Notes: generated by a model not told the origin, from the letters alone. A stretch of 64,000 nucleotides of DNA from Adenophora triphylla var. japonica (GCA_022495995.1 JAFEMH010001469.1:372001-436000), one strand, 5' to 3'; positions 11,859 through 23,497 are shown, counted from the first letter of the stretch. Numbers and translations: made by a program.

Positions 11859-12692
11859 TTGTTTCATTCTTGTTCTTCTTCTTCAGATTTGATTAATGCT
11901 TCATCCGTAACTACTGCTATAAATGATGTACCTTTGCTTACTGGGACTAAACTTAAAACTTGGAAAAATAATATAACGATGATCTTAGGCAATATGGACA
12001 TCGATCACGCATTAGGGGAATCAAGTCCCGATGCTCTCACTAAAGGAAATACCGTTATAGAACGGAAAAATGTTGAGCAATGGGAACGGTCCAACCGCGT
12101 GAGTCTAATGATCATGGAAAATGCAGTTTCAGAGACATTTTTGGACAATGTCTCTGAGATAAAAAATGCTGAGATTTTTCTTGAATTCTTGTGGAAACTT
12201 GTTTCCATTCGATACAAGGGTGAAGAAAATCTTAGGGAGCACATTATTGAATTATTTCATCTTTCGATCAAACTAAAGGCACTTAAGTTAGAGATTTCGG
12301 AAGATTTGCTCGTGCACTTAGTTTTGATCTATCTTCCTCCTCAATTTGGTCCTTTTGAGGTGACCTATAAATGTCAAAAGTACAAGTGAAATATTAATGG
12401 ATTACTTTCACATATGACATTATAGGAAGATAGGTTGAAATATCATAAATTAGAAAGTACTCACTCAGCATTTACTTCTTCTCGTGGGATTAAGAGAAGA
12501 GGGAAGGAAATTGCGGTTGAAAGTAAGAAGCATAAGGGATCATTTAAAGATCATAAAGTCAAGAAATGCTTCTTTTGCAAGGACCTTACTCGCATGAAGA
12601 ATGACTACCATAAGTATCGCGAATGGCGAATTCAGAATGATATGCCATTTGGTCTTGTTTGTACTAAGGCAAATTTGGTTTCAATTCCTTAA
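11859..12692 (+). pseudogene. copia gag (broken)
   Basis: The first segment (11859-12389) has the copia gag N-terminal pattern of an LLTGTKLKTWKN-like motif followed by a helical domain. The frame breaks near 12389, and a second segment (12435-12692) covers the basic linker and zinc-knuckle region. The knuckle is degenerate: CFFC is present but the later Cys position reads Tyr. Gag normally forms the virus-like particle. This copy cannot encode a full protein. Confidence 0.85.
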
Positions 12693-12700
12693 TATACATA

Positions 12701-13420
12701 GTGGTTGTATTTGGTGCAACAACTCACATTAGTTCATGTATGCAGGGTTGCCTGAATTACCGAATTCCCAGTGAAGATGAGAAATACATCTATATGAAAG
12801 CTGGAAATCCGATTGAAGTTATAGGCATAGGGACTTTTAGATTAATGATAAGTACTGGCTATTATTTTGTATTAAATAATACATTCATTGTACCATCTTT
12901 TGATGGAATTTAATATCTATCACAATTTTGGACAAGGAAGGTTACTCTTGTTCTTTTGGGAATAATAAATGTGATCTTTATTTTAAATTCCAAATTTGTC
13001 GGTACTAGTACTTTGTCATATATCGATAATCTTAATTTACTTGACACAGTCAAGAAAATGAATGAGTCCCATAATAATGAAACCAAAACTAAAGGCACTA
13101 AGCAAAAGTTATCAAGTGAAAATTCTTGTATTCTATGGCATAGGCGTTTGGGTCGTATCTCCAAAGGGAGAATTGATAAAGCTTATGTCGGAGAGAATCC
13201 TAAAACAACTTGATACTCCGGATAAAACTTTTGCATTAAGTGTTTTAAAGAATAAATTTACAAACATTAAAGGAAATAGAATTTTGAGAGTATCAAACGT
13301 CTTGGAACTAATTCATATGGACATTTGTAGACCATTCATTAATCCTTCATGGAATGGTCAACAATATTTTACGTTCATGGATGATTACTCTCGTTATGGA
13401 TATATTATATTCTTCATGTA
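12701..13420 (+). pseudogene. copia protease, GAG-pre-integrase and integrase start (broken)
   Basis: The protease region reads FGATTHISS where a DSGATxHIT-type active site is expected, so the catalytic Asp-Ser are lost. After a stop near 12913 the GAG-pre-integrase block contains LWHRRLGRISKGRI. The integrase core starts with LIHMDICRPF and FTFMDDYSRYGYI, the segment of the first catalytic Asp. Segments lie in different frames. Confidence 0.85.
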
Positions 13421-14360
13421 AAGTTTCAATCATTGGACGTTTTCAAGTCTTTTAAGGCATAAGAAAGACTATTAAGAACGTTAAAACCGATCATGGTAGT
13501 GAAAACTACGGACGGTATAACGTATTAGGTGAATAACGTCCGGGTCCTTTATAATCGCTATTTTGAAGAGTGTAGGATTGTCCCTCACTACGCCATACCG
13601 GGCAAACCTAGCAAAGTATAGTGGAGAGACATAATAGAATCCTTAAGGATATGGTAAGAAGTATGTTTTCTTGTACTTCTTTACCTCACTCATTATGGGC
13701 TAAGCATTAAAAACCGCAACTTATATTCTCAATAGAGCACCTTCAAAAGCTACCGACAAAACCCCTTATGAGTTATGGACGAATAAGAAACCGTCCTTAA
13801 ACCATCTTCATGTATGGGGGTGTCCAGCAAAAGCTAGACCTTATAGGCCTAATGAGGGCAAACTGGACCTTAATACTGTTAGTAGCTATTTTATAGGGTA
13901 TGCCGAGAGATCTAGGGGATATAAATTTTATGACCCGAAAACTAGAACATTTTTCGAGACTGGCAATGTTAGGTTCCTTGAGGATGTTGAATTTAGTGGG
14001 AGAAATAGTAATGTTTTTGAATTTGAAGAGTTAGAGGAACCACTCTATGTTCCTCAAACTTTAGTTCCTGTTGGAAATCAAGTAATTGTACCTGAAATTC
14101 AACAAAGAACATACAATTCAAATTAATATAGAGACTCCCGTAAATAACGGATAACATGGAAATGTTGGACATGAGGAAATTCAACAACCTCAAAATGAGG
14201 ATGAACCAGTGCTCTTGAGGAGATCTACTAGAGAAAGAAGAAGTAATATTCCAGATATTTATGATATGTATCTTGCGGAGAATAAGGACACCTTAAGTTT
14301 AGTGGGAGATGATCTAATCACCTTCCATGAAGCCATTAATAGTCCTAATTCTCATAAGTG
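13421..14360 (+). pseudogene. copia integrase C-terminal part and linker (broken)
   Basis: Frame-shifted remnants can be read around 13640-13830 (plant copia integrase motifs such as an NRILKDMVRSM-like block) and 13790-13990 (the LHVWGCPAKARPY-like GKLDP domain). Stops and indels prevent translation. The linker up to 14360 contains the LRRSTRERRSN-like segment that usually precedes RT. Confidence 0.75.
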
Positions 14361-14379
14361 AATCAATGCCATTAATGAG

Positions 14380-15990
14380 GAGTTAAAATCAATGAAAGAC
14401 AATGACATTTGGGATCTTGTCCCATTACCTGAAGGTGTAAAACCTATTGGTTATAAATTGATATTTAAAACCAAAAGGGATTAGCAAGGTAATATGAAAA
14501 GATATAAGGCACGTCTTGTTGCTAATGGATTTACTCAAAAAGAAGGCATTGATTATAAAGAAACATTTTTTCCGATATCTTCTAAAACCTCTATTATGAT
14601 CATTATGACATTAGTGACACATTATGATCTTGAGCTTCATCAAATGGATGTTAAAACAACTTTTCTCAATGGCGACATTGAGGAAACTATCTATATGAAG
14701 AAACCAGAAATGGTGACTAATTTGGATCAAACTAGTCAACTGGTTTGTAAACTTGAGAAATCCATTTATGGGCTTAAGCAAGCATCTCGTCAATGGTACT
14801 TAAAATTTAACCAAATTATTCTTTCATTTGGCTTTGAAATGAATCTTGGTGAAGATTGTGTGTACCATAAGTTCAGTGGGAGTAGATTTATAATTCTGGT
14901 CTTATATGTGGATGATATTTGGATAATATTTTTCATGCTAGTAATGATAAGGACCTTCTAAAAGAAACTAAGAAATTTCTCAAACAAATTTGAGATGAAA
15001 GATCTTGGTAAGGCATCTTTTGTATTGGGAATCCAAATTCATCGTGATCATTCACGAGGTATTTTGGGATTATCACAAAAGAGCTATATAGAGAAGGTAT
15101 TACAAAGGTTTAGCATGAAAAATTGTAAACCACATGACACCCCTGTCTCTAAAGGAGATAAATTATGTTTAAAGTAATGTCCTAAAATTAATTTTAATCC
15201 AAGTATATGGAAAATATCCCTTATGCACCGGCAGTAGGAAGCTTAATGTATGCGCAAGTCTGTACTCGTACAGATCTTGTATTTATTATTGGGATGCTTG
15301 GTTAATACCAAAGTAATTCGGAAAGATGAACATTAAGTCGCATCCAAAAGAATGATGAAGTACCTATAAAACATTAAACTACATGCTTATGTTTATAAAA
15401 TCGGACCATTTTGAGATCATTAAGTATTCCGATTATATTTTAGTGGATGCAAAGATGTCGGAAGATATCATATGGTTTTATCTCTTGTTGAAGAGAAATA
15501 AGTATAAAATGAACAAATAGATATACAACTTATAGGATCAAACTCCATGTTATTGGATCCATTTTGTAAAGCGTAATCTCTTTTGATGTTTCACGAGCAT
15601 ACTGCTCATATGGGGGAAACGACTTTTGATAATGCTTAAATCAGTGGGAGTTTGTGTTATTTTCTATTTCTTTGTGTTGTTTTATTTATATTGATCTCAT
15701 TTGGTTAAGTAGGACTAGTTGGAGAATATATATATAAGTTCTTCATATATATTCATTAATATTCCATGCTACATATCTATACTTAATCTATGTCGTTTAG
15801 TTGGATATATATATGTGATTAATGTGGGTTTAGTTGCGAATCAATTACAACGACTGCCCCTTTAGTCCCTATACTTATAAGACTAATGGACGGGATTGTG
15901 TTGGATGACAATAAACGTGCACATAAGAGTTGTCATTCATGTTATAAATGATTAAGGAATTTATTTAGTAAAAGATACATATTAATATTA
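14380..15990 (+). pseudogene. copia reverse transcriptase and RNase H (broken)
   Basis: 14494-14961 carries clear RT motifs: KARLVANGFTQKEGIDY, LHQMDVKTTFLNG and the catalytic YVDDI near 14908-14922. A frame change follows, and 14995-15177 reads MKDLGKASFVLGIQIHRDHS. The remainder to 15990 is RNase H sequence with many stops and small deletions (a SLMYAQVCTRTDL-like remnant near 15240-15280). RT following integrase confirms the copia order. Confidence 0.92.
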
Positions 15991-15994
15991 ATCC

Positions 15995-16004
15995 AAGTGG
16001 GAGA
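15995..16004 (+). other. Polypurine tract
   Basis: AAGTGGGAGA lies one base before the 3' LTR, the expected site of plus-strand priming. Confidence 0.85.
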
Positions 16005-16005
16005 T

Positions 16006-16495
16006 TGTTAGAACATGGATTAATAATATGTGTTATTTAATTCCATATGTTATAATCATTTAATAATGTTAAAGTATAGACCAAATATGTAGAATTCCAT
16101 TAGGTGTAAGTACCATTAAATGATGGGCATAATGGTAACTTCTCACCACCTTCTTTACGAAAGGGTGTAGTCCCTAAATGAAGTGCCCCTTCTCTATCTA
16201 TATAAAGGCTATCCATCAGCCATTTAGAGACACTTATTCATTCACTAAATTCAGTCACAAATCTTCTCTTTATTCACTAAGAAGATCAAGTGTGGGCACT
16301 ATCATTTAGAAGATCTACTCTTCCCTACTTCGAAGTACTATTTCCCTACTTCCTTCTTATACTCAAGAACAAAACTAAGAACAATCATGGAATCACAAGG
16401 TACACGCTTCCGTCTTCTTCTTCTTCTTCATCTCCTTCTCTTCTTAATCTAGTTGTGAGTCGGTTTATGGTTAATGGATCGTTTATGTTCCAACA
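16006..16495 (+). repeat. 3' LTR of the copia element
   Basis: Begins TGTTAGAACATGGATTAA and ends TTCCAACA, with the canonical TG...CA. It is 490 bp long, equal to the 5' LTR, and followed by the TTATT target duplication. Confidence 0.95.
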
Positions 16496-16850
16496 TTATT
16501 TACACTAACACTGACACTTTTTAACATTAACACTTACACTTTTTTACACTGCCATTTAATAATACATACACTAGCAATCTTTACACTGACCTGACACTCT
16601 TTACACTGGCACTTTGTTACACTTACACACCTTTTTACACTAACACTGGCACTTAATAATACATGAACTGACACTCTTTACACTGATACTTTGTTACACT
16701 AACACTGTCACTTTTTTACACTGTCACTTAATAATACATGCAATGCCACTCTTTATACTAACACTTTGTTACTATAACACTGGCACTAGCAGGTGATTCA
16801 AAACACGTTTTTTTTAATTAAGAAAAAACATATTTTTGTAAGATTTTGGC

Positions 16851-17018
16851 ATGCTTATAATATTTTCTCTGTCTTACAATAAACATTATTTTTTTGCAAA
16901 AAAATAAAAATATTTTAAAAAAAATATTTATTTTTTTATAAAGTTATTAAGCCATTCTTTATTTTACAACAAGTTCTAATTTATATTTACACTTATGATG
17001 CAATATGATGAAAATAAT

Positions 17019-17098
<80 letters not shown>

Positions 17099-17492
17099 CT
17101 ATTTTATATTATTTTTAAAAATTATATAACAAATAAAATTGAGAGGGGGTACCGCATAATGAGTCACTATTAGGTTTCGATAATGAACTATTTTATTTTG
17201 AATATTCAAATTTCATTTTCGATGGTGCAAAAGTCTCACATTTTTTGGCTTGGAAATATGGTAGAATAAAGCAAAAAAACACTATACTGTCTACGCTTCT
17301 TTGTTATGATTCAGTAGTCAGTCTATACAATTTTTGACGCAATTTTCATCATGTGTCATATGAAAACAACATTTATGTACTTTAATAAAATGGCAAAACT
17401 GCGTACATGTAACCCCCTACGCCCTACCCCACGTGATGTGTGAGCTTTGTGGGGTAATGTTGTTGTTGGTTCAAATTTTATTATAAAAATAC
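16851..17492. other. AT-rich intergenic DNA with a TA microsatellite
   Basis: A long AT repeat covers about 17024-17090. The rest shows no gene. A palindrome-poor segment around 17400-17460 (CCCCACGTGATG) is slightly GC-richer but unassigned. Confidence 0.6.
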
Positions 17493-17640
17493 TAGTAAAT
17501 CTCGTGTCCGAGGACGCATGGTATTTTATTTTTTTTATTTAAAAAAAAGGGCAAAATGGGAAAGGGACAACTTAGTGAGGGCAAAGTGGAAAATTTTTTT
17601 TGACACTATTTATTGTACTGTTCATTGCTGAGTTGGACAG
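17493..17640 (-). mobile_element. Short Helitron terminus, copy a (minus orientation)
   Basis: Read on the minus strand, the sequence ends in a GTCC/GGAC hairpin followed by GAGATTTACTAG (CTAG at 17493-17496) next to T, a Helitron 3' end. The body (GGGCAAAATGGGAAAGG, then TTGCTGAGTTGGACAGTTG) is shared with copies b and c. Its 5' side runs into a Stowaway right end (GGAACAGAGGGAGTA, about 17650). Confidence 0.6.
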
Positions 17641-17762
17641 TTGCAAAATGGAACAGAGGGAGTATATTTTTATAAAAGTATGACCAAAATTCGAATAAGT
17701 TGATTATGTGTTTACATTGGTCTGAGAGACTGAGACTCAGACATTTCACTTGTCAACATTTT

Positions 17763-18378
17763 AAAAACAATAATGATAAAACTACATTAAATTTATTTTC
17801 TTATTTAATTATAACATCACCCCTAAATCTCTTTTGAGGAGAAAGATGTAGTGAACAATCTAGATTAATTGCTGCATTATAGTATTGAGTTACTAGCAAA
17901 GGCCCGTGTTCGAGAACATGTGGTATTTTTTTTTATTTAATTTTTTTATTAAAAAAAAGGGGGTAAAATGAGAAAGGGACAACTTAGTGAGGGCAAAATG
18001 GAAAAAAGTTTTTTGGCACTATTCATTGTACTGTTCATTGCTGAGTTGGACAGTTGCCGTTTATAATATTTTAAAATAATAATGATAAAACTACATTAAA
18101 TTTATTTTCTTATTTAATTATAACATCACCCCTAAATCTCTTTTGAGGAGAAAGATGTAGTGAACAGTCTCGATTAATGGCTGCATTATATTGAGTTACT
18201 AGTAAAAGTCCGTGTTCGAGGGCATGTGATATTTTTTTTTTATTTATTTTTTTTATTTAAAAAAAAGGGGGCAAAATGGGAAAGAGACAACTTAGTGACG
18301 GCAAAATGGAAAAAAAAAATTTGCCATTATTTATTGTACTGTTCATTGCTGAGTTGGACAGTTGCCATTTATAATATA
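17763..18378. repeat. 308-bp tandem duplication containing two Helitron ends
   Basis: The block AATAATGATAAAACTACATT through GAGGAGAAAGATGTAG to the Helitron-like body occurs at 17763-18070 and again at 18071-18378 with few changes. Each unit contains one minus-strand CTAG terminus (17893-17896, 18199-18202) with a GTGTTCGAG-type hairpin. Confidence 0.8.
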
Positions 18379-18670
18379 CTCCCTCCGTCCCGCCCGAAAG
18401 GGCACAAATTTCCTTTTTGGGCGTCCCATTTGAAAGGGCACAACCCAAAAATGAAAAGTTTTTTATTACTTCTTTATTTGTGTGACCCACTTGTCATACT
18501 CTCACAATAAATATCCATTAACTTTTCCCTACCCCATTTTCTCTTTCCTACATCACCTTTCACACACAACATTTATTTCACTATACACTTTTTCTCTTTT
18601 CTACATCACTTTTCTTAATTTCTGCGTCAGACAAAAATTTTGCCCTTTCGGGCGGGACAGAGGGAGGGAG
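18379..18670. mobile_element. Stowaway MITE
   Basis: Left CTCCCTCCGTCCCGCCCGAA pairs with right TTCGGGCGGGACAGAGGGAG, extended by four extra bases. TA flanks both ends. It lies against the end of the tandem duplication. Confidence 0.9.
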
Positions 18671-19068
18671 TAGATTTTTAAAATATGTGATTTTAATGGT
18701 CACAAATATTAAATATTTTTATTTTTTGCTTTTTAAATCTTTTAATTTTATGATAATAAAATGAATAAGAAAAATAAATTTATAAAAAAAGTTTAGGAAA
18801 AATATTTATTATAAAAAAAAACATTCATTTTAGTAAAAAAAAAAAAAAATCTTACATTTGAACAATTATGGTATTGACCTGTTACATAAAGGTCAATGAG
18901 GAGACATATTCATTGTTCCGTTGACAAAACAAATGAAGGACAAGTGTAATTTTGCTAGTATTTCCTCAATCCATTGTGTTCTCCGACAAAGTGGGAAGAG
19001 AGAGAGAGAGAGCATGCAATTTTTCTTTTTCCTTTTTTGCTTAATTTTATTGCATGGTAAAAATATAG
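18671..19068. other. AT-rich intergenic DNA
   Basis: Low-complexity A/T runs and a short (GA)n at about 18998-19011. No gene or TIR pair recognised. Confidence 0.5.
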
Positions 19069-19403
19069 TCAAAATCTTAAAAAAAAAAAAATGCGTTTTT
19101 TTTAAGCTTAGAAAAAACATATTTTGTTTTTTCCGATAGTGTCAGTGCCAGTGTAACAAAGTGCAATGTATGTGTAACAAAGTGTCAGTGCATGTGTAAC
19201 AAAGTGTCAGTGTTAGTGTAACAAAGTGACAGTGTAAAGAGTGTCAGTGCATGTATATAAAGTGTAATTGTAAAAAAGTGTCAGTGCATGTGTAACAAAG
19301 TGTCAGTGTGAAAAGTGTCAGTGCATGTATTATTAAGTGCCAGTGTAAAAATGATTTTTTCTTAAGCTTAGAAAAAAATGCGTTTTTTATAAGATCAACT
19401 CAA
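19069..19403 (-). mobile_element. TIR plus minisatellite element, short copy (inverted)
   Basis: The ends are inverted repeats: TCTTAAAAAAAAAAAAATGC with AAGCTTAGAAAAAA at the left, and TTCTTAAGCTTAGAAAAAAA then GCGTTTTTTATAAGAT at the right. Between them, words of AGTGTCAGTGCATGTGTAAC are repeated (19137-19345). This is the reverse complement of the minisatellite in the 9719-16850 element. Confidence 0.65.
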
Positions 19404-20062
19404 AAATATATTATAACTTTGTACATGCAATAAGATATATAAATGTATAAAAGTATAAAATTAATAAGTTTTTTGTTTGAAACATAAAATTAAGAAGTTA
19501 AATTTTTAAATGTGGACTCTTTACATAAAAAGGAGGGAATAATAATTTAATTCATGACAATGCTTTTTCTTAATAAAAAATAAAGAATGTCGCATTTTTT
19601 TCATTTTTTATTTAAATCGCTCAAGTAATGGAACTTCTATTAGAAGAATCTTGAATAAATTAGCACGATAATTTACCTACAAATTTTTTATTGAACAAGT
19701 AATAAATCATTCATCTCGTAATAAGTATTGCACTTTCAATTTTTTCATCTCGTAGTAATAAGTGTTGCGTTTTCAATTTTGACAAAAAAAATATAAAAAA
19801 GTTAATGCAATTTTATCATATAGAGACAATTTACAAAAATTTTTAAAGTTTAACAAATTAAATGTGATACACTGAGAGAGAGAGAGAGAATTTGATGATT
19901 AAAAAACGAACAACAATCATGGCATACAGAAAAACAATTGAAATTAGAATAAGTCCACGTTTAAAGAAGAACATTTGGTATTAAATGAGATTTTGTGTTT
20001 AGATTAGTTGGAAAATCTTGCTTTTAAGGCCACTTACAGCAAATGGTAACAAAAGCAGATTA
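19404..20062. other. AT-rich intergenic DNA
   Basis: No coding potential. Contains a near-duplicate phrase CATCTCGTAATAAGT at about 19713 and 19747, and a short (GA)n at 19873-19889. Confidence 0.5.
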
Positions 20063-20298
20063 CTTCCTCCTCGTCCCACTCGAATTAGGACATTTAGTCA
20101 TTTTTAGTGTATCACTTAAAATATGACAACTTCAAAATAAAAATGTTTTATTTAGTGAAACCCGCTCTCACAATAACTTTCTACCCCATTTTCTTTCTCG
20201 TGTTTCACTTTTCATACTCACAACACCTATTTTACTAATATTTTTTCTTAATTTCCGTGTTCGAATAAAAAATCTTATTTCGAATGACACGGATGGAG
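20063..20298. mobile_element. Stowaway MITE (diverged)
   Basis: CTTCCTCCTCGTCCC after TA and GACACGGATGGAG before TA form imperfect inverted ends. Confidence 0.7.
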
Positions 20299-20542
20299 TA
20301 TTTTGCAACCTAAATTCAACTTGCAAGAATATATACACAAATACACTGAATTTGCGACACTAGATAAACAGTTAGTAATTAAAAGGGTTTTTAATAGCTA
20401 GCTTGTTGCGAACAAGTTGGTCTAAAGAAAGAAACTGTTACTTTCATAAAGGGAGAATTTTATGCCTTTCAAATTTATCCCGTTAATGTTGGCAAGAGTT
20501 ATAACTGTTAAAGTATCTTTTGCTCCTGGCACGAACTATATA

Positions 20543-20827
20543 CTCCCTCCGTCCCGGAACAATCTTCACACTTTCCCTTTTGGGCGTCCCAAAACTTACT
20601 TCACACATTTAAAACTTACCTAAAATGGAAAGGAATCTTTACTATTCCCTCCACTCATTCTCTCTCCTACATTATTTTAATACTCACAACACCATTATAA
20701 TTTACTATTCTCTCCACTCATTCTCTCTCCTATTTTATTTTCACACTCACAACACTTTCAATATAATACTCCCTCCTTAAAATCAGTGCAAACAGTGTTT
20801 GTGAACATTGTTCCGGGACGGAGGGAG
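20543..20827. mobile_element. Stowaway MITE
   Basis: CTCCCTCCGTCCCGGAACAA pairs with TTGTTCCGGGACGGAGGGAG over 20 bp, with TA on both sides. An extra internal CTCCCTCC copy at about 20767 suggests an internal rearrangement. Confidence 0.92.
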
Positions 20828-21186
20828 TATAGTATATGGCTGTAGTAATTGACTAGTCAAACTTTTAAATATTAAGGGCTTGTTTGGTAGCCCATTAGGA
20901 TTAGCTCGTATTAATACGGAGGAGGTTATTAATTCAGGAATTAATAATACCACCCTTTTTTTTTAGGATAAATAAGAAGGGGATAAAAGGTGTTCAGATG
21001 CTTATTTTGGTTGTACTTTGGATAATTACTACGGTTGCATTTAATCTACCAAACATATTTTTATTGGATTAATAATCCTATCCGATCATTTATCGACCTA
21101 CCAAACGGCCCCTAAGTGTATAAATAATACAAGATACTAATTAATTAATGCAAAAGAGTTTTAGCTTAAGAAGCATTAGATATATT
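20828..21186. other. Intergenic DNA with a possible MITE
   Basis: GGCTTGTTTGGTAGCCCATT at about 20876 and CCTACCAAACGGCCCCTAAG at about 21097 are inverted and enclose roughly 240 bp. GGCTTGTTTGG ends are typical of Tourist/Harbinger or MULE-type MITEs, but no clean target duplication was found. Confidence 0.5.
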
Positions 21187-21476
21187 CATGGGCGGATTCA
21201 GTATGGCGTCAGAAAGTGCAAATGACGCACCTGACATTTTGAAAAAAAATTACTGAGTATTTATAAAAAATAAAAATAAATTTAGGGTGCAAATTGTAAT
21301 TTTCGAAAGAAGAGGGTTGCAATTGCAAAGTGAAAATATGTGAAAGTTAGATAAAAAAGTTTTATCTAACTTTTACATATTTACACTTTGCATTTCTCTT
21401 CTTTCGAAAATTACATTTTGCACCTTATATTTTTTTTTTGCATACCATCACACTCTAAATCCTAGATACGCCACTG
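21187..21476. mobile_element. hAT-like fold-back MITE with 8-bp TSD
   Basis: Begins CATGGGCGGATTCAG and ends GATACGCCACTG, flanked by identical 8-bp GATATATT at 21179-21186 and 21477-21484. CAxxGGCGGA termini with 8-bp duplications fit the hAT (Tip100-like) superfamily. The middle is a near-perfect palindrome (about 21287-21354 against 21357-21424), so a transcript would fold into a hairpin of about 65 bp. Confidence 0.85.
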
Positions 21477-21482
21477 GATATA

Positions 21483-21747
21483 TTCTTTTCGTTCTATCCG
21501 AAAAATCACAAAATCAACCTTACATGGAAATAAGGAGAGTTTATAATCGAGCAAGTGTCATGACTACGAAAAGTGGGGTACGAAAGAGAAAATGTGGTAA
21601 TGAATAATAAGTGGATGATTATTATAAGTATTACAAGTGAATCACATGAATAAAGAAGTAATAAAACATTTCCATTTTGAGAATGTTCATTTTCAAAAGA
21701 AACACCCTAAATGAAATTTTGAGCCGTTTCAGATGATACGGAGAGAG
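21483..21747. mobile_element. Stowaway-like MITE (diverged)
   Basis: The left end TTCTTTTCGTTCTATCC is degenerate and the right end GATACGGAGAGAG precedes TA. It shares filler such as ATGAATAAAGAAGTAATAAA with other copies. It starts within the right TSD of the hAT-like element. Confidence 0.55.
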
Positions 21748-22377
21748 TATTCTTTTATATGAAAGGTCAGACGTTTAATTTTTACCAATGATAAATATTA
21801 TTCTCCAAGTGTTACTACTTTAGTATATTAAATTATAAATTAATTAAAAGCTAATTATTGCTATAATTTGAACAAGTGAAGTGACTCCAACTTTTTTTTT
21901 TTTTTTTTTTTTTTTATACCCAGGTTCCCCAGCAAGTGACTCCAACTTGTTGATATGTTGAGAGGAGAATCAAGCTAACTAATTATACCTGCCCTTTCAA
22001 GGATGGTAAAGTCTAAATTTTATAATTGTGTACTTATGCTTAAATTTCAATTAAATTGATAAAAATTACAATATTTTTTTAGATGGAGTGAGTATTCTAT
22101 ATCAATCAATGCATTTACTACTTTACAATAAAACACTATAATGCCCTTGAAAAATTTATGTTACTTATATTCTAATTCGTGAATTATATTTAAACAAAAT
22201 TATGTCATTTATATTCTTATTCATGTGTGGATCATTTTATAGTTGGATTTTTTCTCTATTTAAAAAAAAAATAGTTTTTTTTTTTATCAATGATAGATAA
22301 AATGTCACTTAGGCTATATTAATTGGGCTATATATAGGCTAATATATGTACTTAACAGGATTCAAATTTTCTACATT
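21748..22377. other. AT-rich intergenic DNA
   Basis: A 25-nt T run lies near 21892-21916. A single Stowaway right end (GATGGAGTGAGTA) occurs near 22083. No gene recognised. Confidence 0.5.
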
Positions 22378-23452
22378 CACGTAAATGCTATCAGCGTCGA
22401 ACCCGAAAAAAACCCGACCCTAATAGGCCGGATTTGGGATTCAAAATTGAAAATCCGCCGGGTTTTTATAGAGTTCGGATTTACCCCCGCCCCGCCCCGA
22501 TTAACTAGGAAATTACAAAAAAATAACCTTACCTGACTAAAAGCGACGCTTAGGGTTAGGGTTCCCTCCCCGTTCCTTCATTTCCTCCTCTCCCAATTCT
22601 TTTCCTCTTCTCTCCCACTCCTAGTTCCCACTTCCCAGTTAGAGGCCGCACCCCATCGCAGTTCGCAAGCCGTCAATCCCTCTCTATCGCCATCGCAGGT
22701 ACTTCCTCCATTTTCGCATTCATACATCTTCTTCCAAAATTACCCTTCCTTTCTGCCGTTCTGCGTAGCCCCCTCTCAAACCCTGTCTCGTCCGCCACAA
22801 CGTTGTCTGTGTTCTTTGTCTCCTTCAATTGATTTATTCTTTTCTATCTTCCACAACCCAAATCAAGATGACTCTTCTGTCCAACAGCTATTTGAAATTA
22901 TTAATTTTTCTGGGTTCCTTTTTCTGCAAATCTTTTTTTTGTTTTTTGAAATATGATTTAGATGGAATTCTTGATCCGATTCGGACCGTTTTCGTTCGTT
23001 ACGTTACGATCTTATTCATTTTCTTTGTTTCATTGTTCTTTTCTGTTTTGTTTCTATTCGATTCTGATTTGTAATATTTAGGATTCTCATTGTGGACCTT
23101 ATTAGGATTCTCATTGTGGACCAAAAATATGTAAACTCATTTGCAATTTCTGCTTTGTTTTTGTTTTGACTGTAATATGTTGTCATTTTCATTTGCATTA
23201 AGAGTTGTAACCAAACAATGTTTATGTTCTGACTGTAATATCTCCAAATATGTTCAAACTTTCATTTTGGTTGTTTTCCTGCATTGTTTATGTTCTGTTT
23301 AAATTTTTAGGTTGTTCAAATCGGGGCGGGGCGGGGCGGGCTCGGGTAATGCAAGTAACGGGGCGGGGCGGGTTCGGGAAAGGGTAGATGACTATAGGGG
23401 CGGGTTTGGAAAATGAAGAACCCGTCCCGAACTCGCCCCGTTGCCATCCCTA
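22378..23452. repeat. Element with GGGGCGGGGC ends enclosing a gene-leader-like segment
   Basis: The left side (about 22390-22505) reads AACCCGAAAA and CGCCCCGCCCCG. The right side (about 23318-23452) reads CGGGGCGGGGCGGG and ends CCCCGTTGCCATCCCTAG, a hAT-like terminus (TAGGGATGGCAAC in reverse). Between them 22545-22700 resembles a plant 5' leader: a TTAGGGTTAGGGTT telo-box, CT-rich tracts and a donor-like GCAGGTACT, followed by a T-rich intron-like stretch. No downstream coding exon was identified. Confidence 0.4.
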
Positions 23453-23497
23453 GATACCACTAAAATTGTCTGATAATATTTTATAGTTGGATTTAAT

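Larger units (their letters stand above)
9917..16500 (+). mobile_element. Ty1/copia LTR retrotransposon with decayed genes
   Basis: A complete element: 5-bp target duplication TTATT (9917-9921 and 16496-16500), two 490-bp LTRs, a tRNA-iMet-type primer binding site, a polypurine tract, and gag, protease, integrase, then reverse transcriptase in the copia order. Every coding module is interrupted by stops or frameshifts, so it cannot supply its own proteins. The LTRs differ at about four positions by eye. The internal region has a long leader (10412-11858) before gag. Confidence 0.95.
9719..16850 (+). mobile_element. TIR element with CACTGACACTT minisatellite, split by a copia insertion
   Basis: Left end TTGGTTTTATAAAAAATGTG and right end (inverted) CCAAAATCTTACAAAAAT enclose a degenerate minisatellite of ACACTGACACTT and TTAATAATACATGCA words at 9776-9916 and 16501-16790. 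The copia element at 9922-16495 lies within the minisatellite and duplicates TTATT. Relatives lie at 19069-19403 and 34527-36043. No transposase ORF is seen and the superfamily is unknown. Confidence 0.55.

Noticed and set aside
17841..17850. GATGTAGTG as the right end of the CACTA element
   Set aside because: It lacks the TTxxTTGTAGTG terminus and lies far to the left of the CACTA start. It is part of the 308-bp duplication.
22545..22572. Interstitial telomere (TTAGGGTTAGGGTT)
   Set aside because: Only two units, in a CT-rich leader-like context. Telo-boxes of this size are common in plant 5' leaders.
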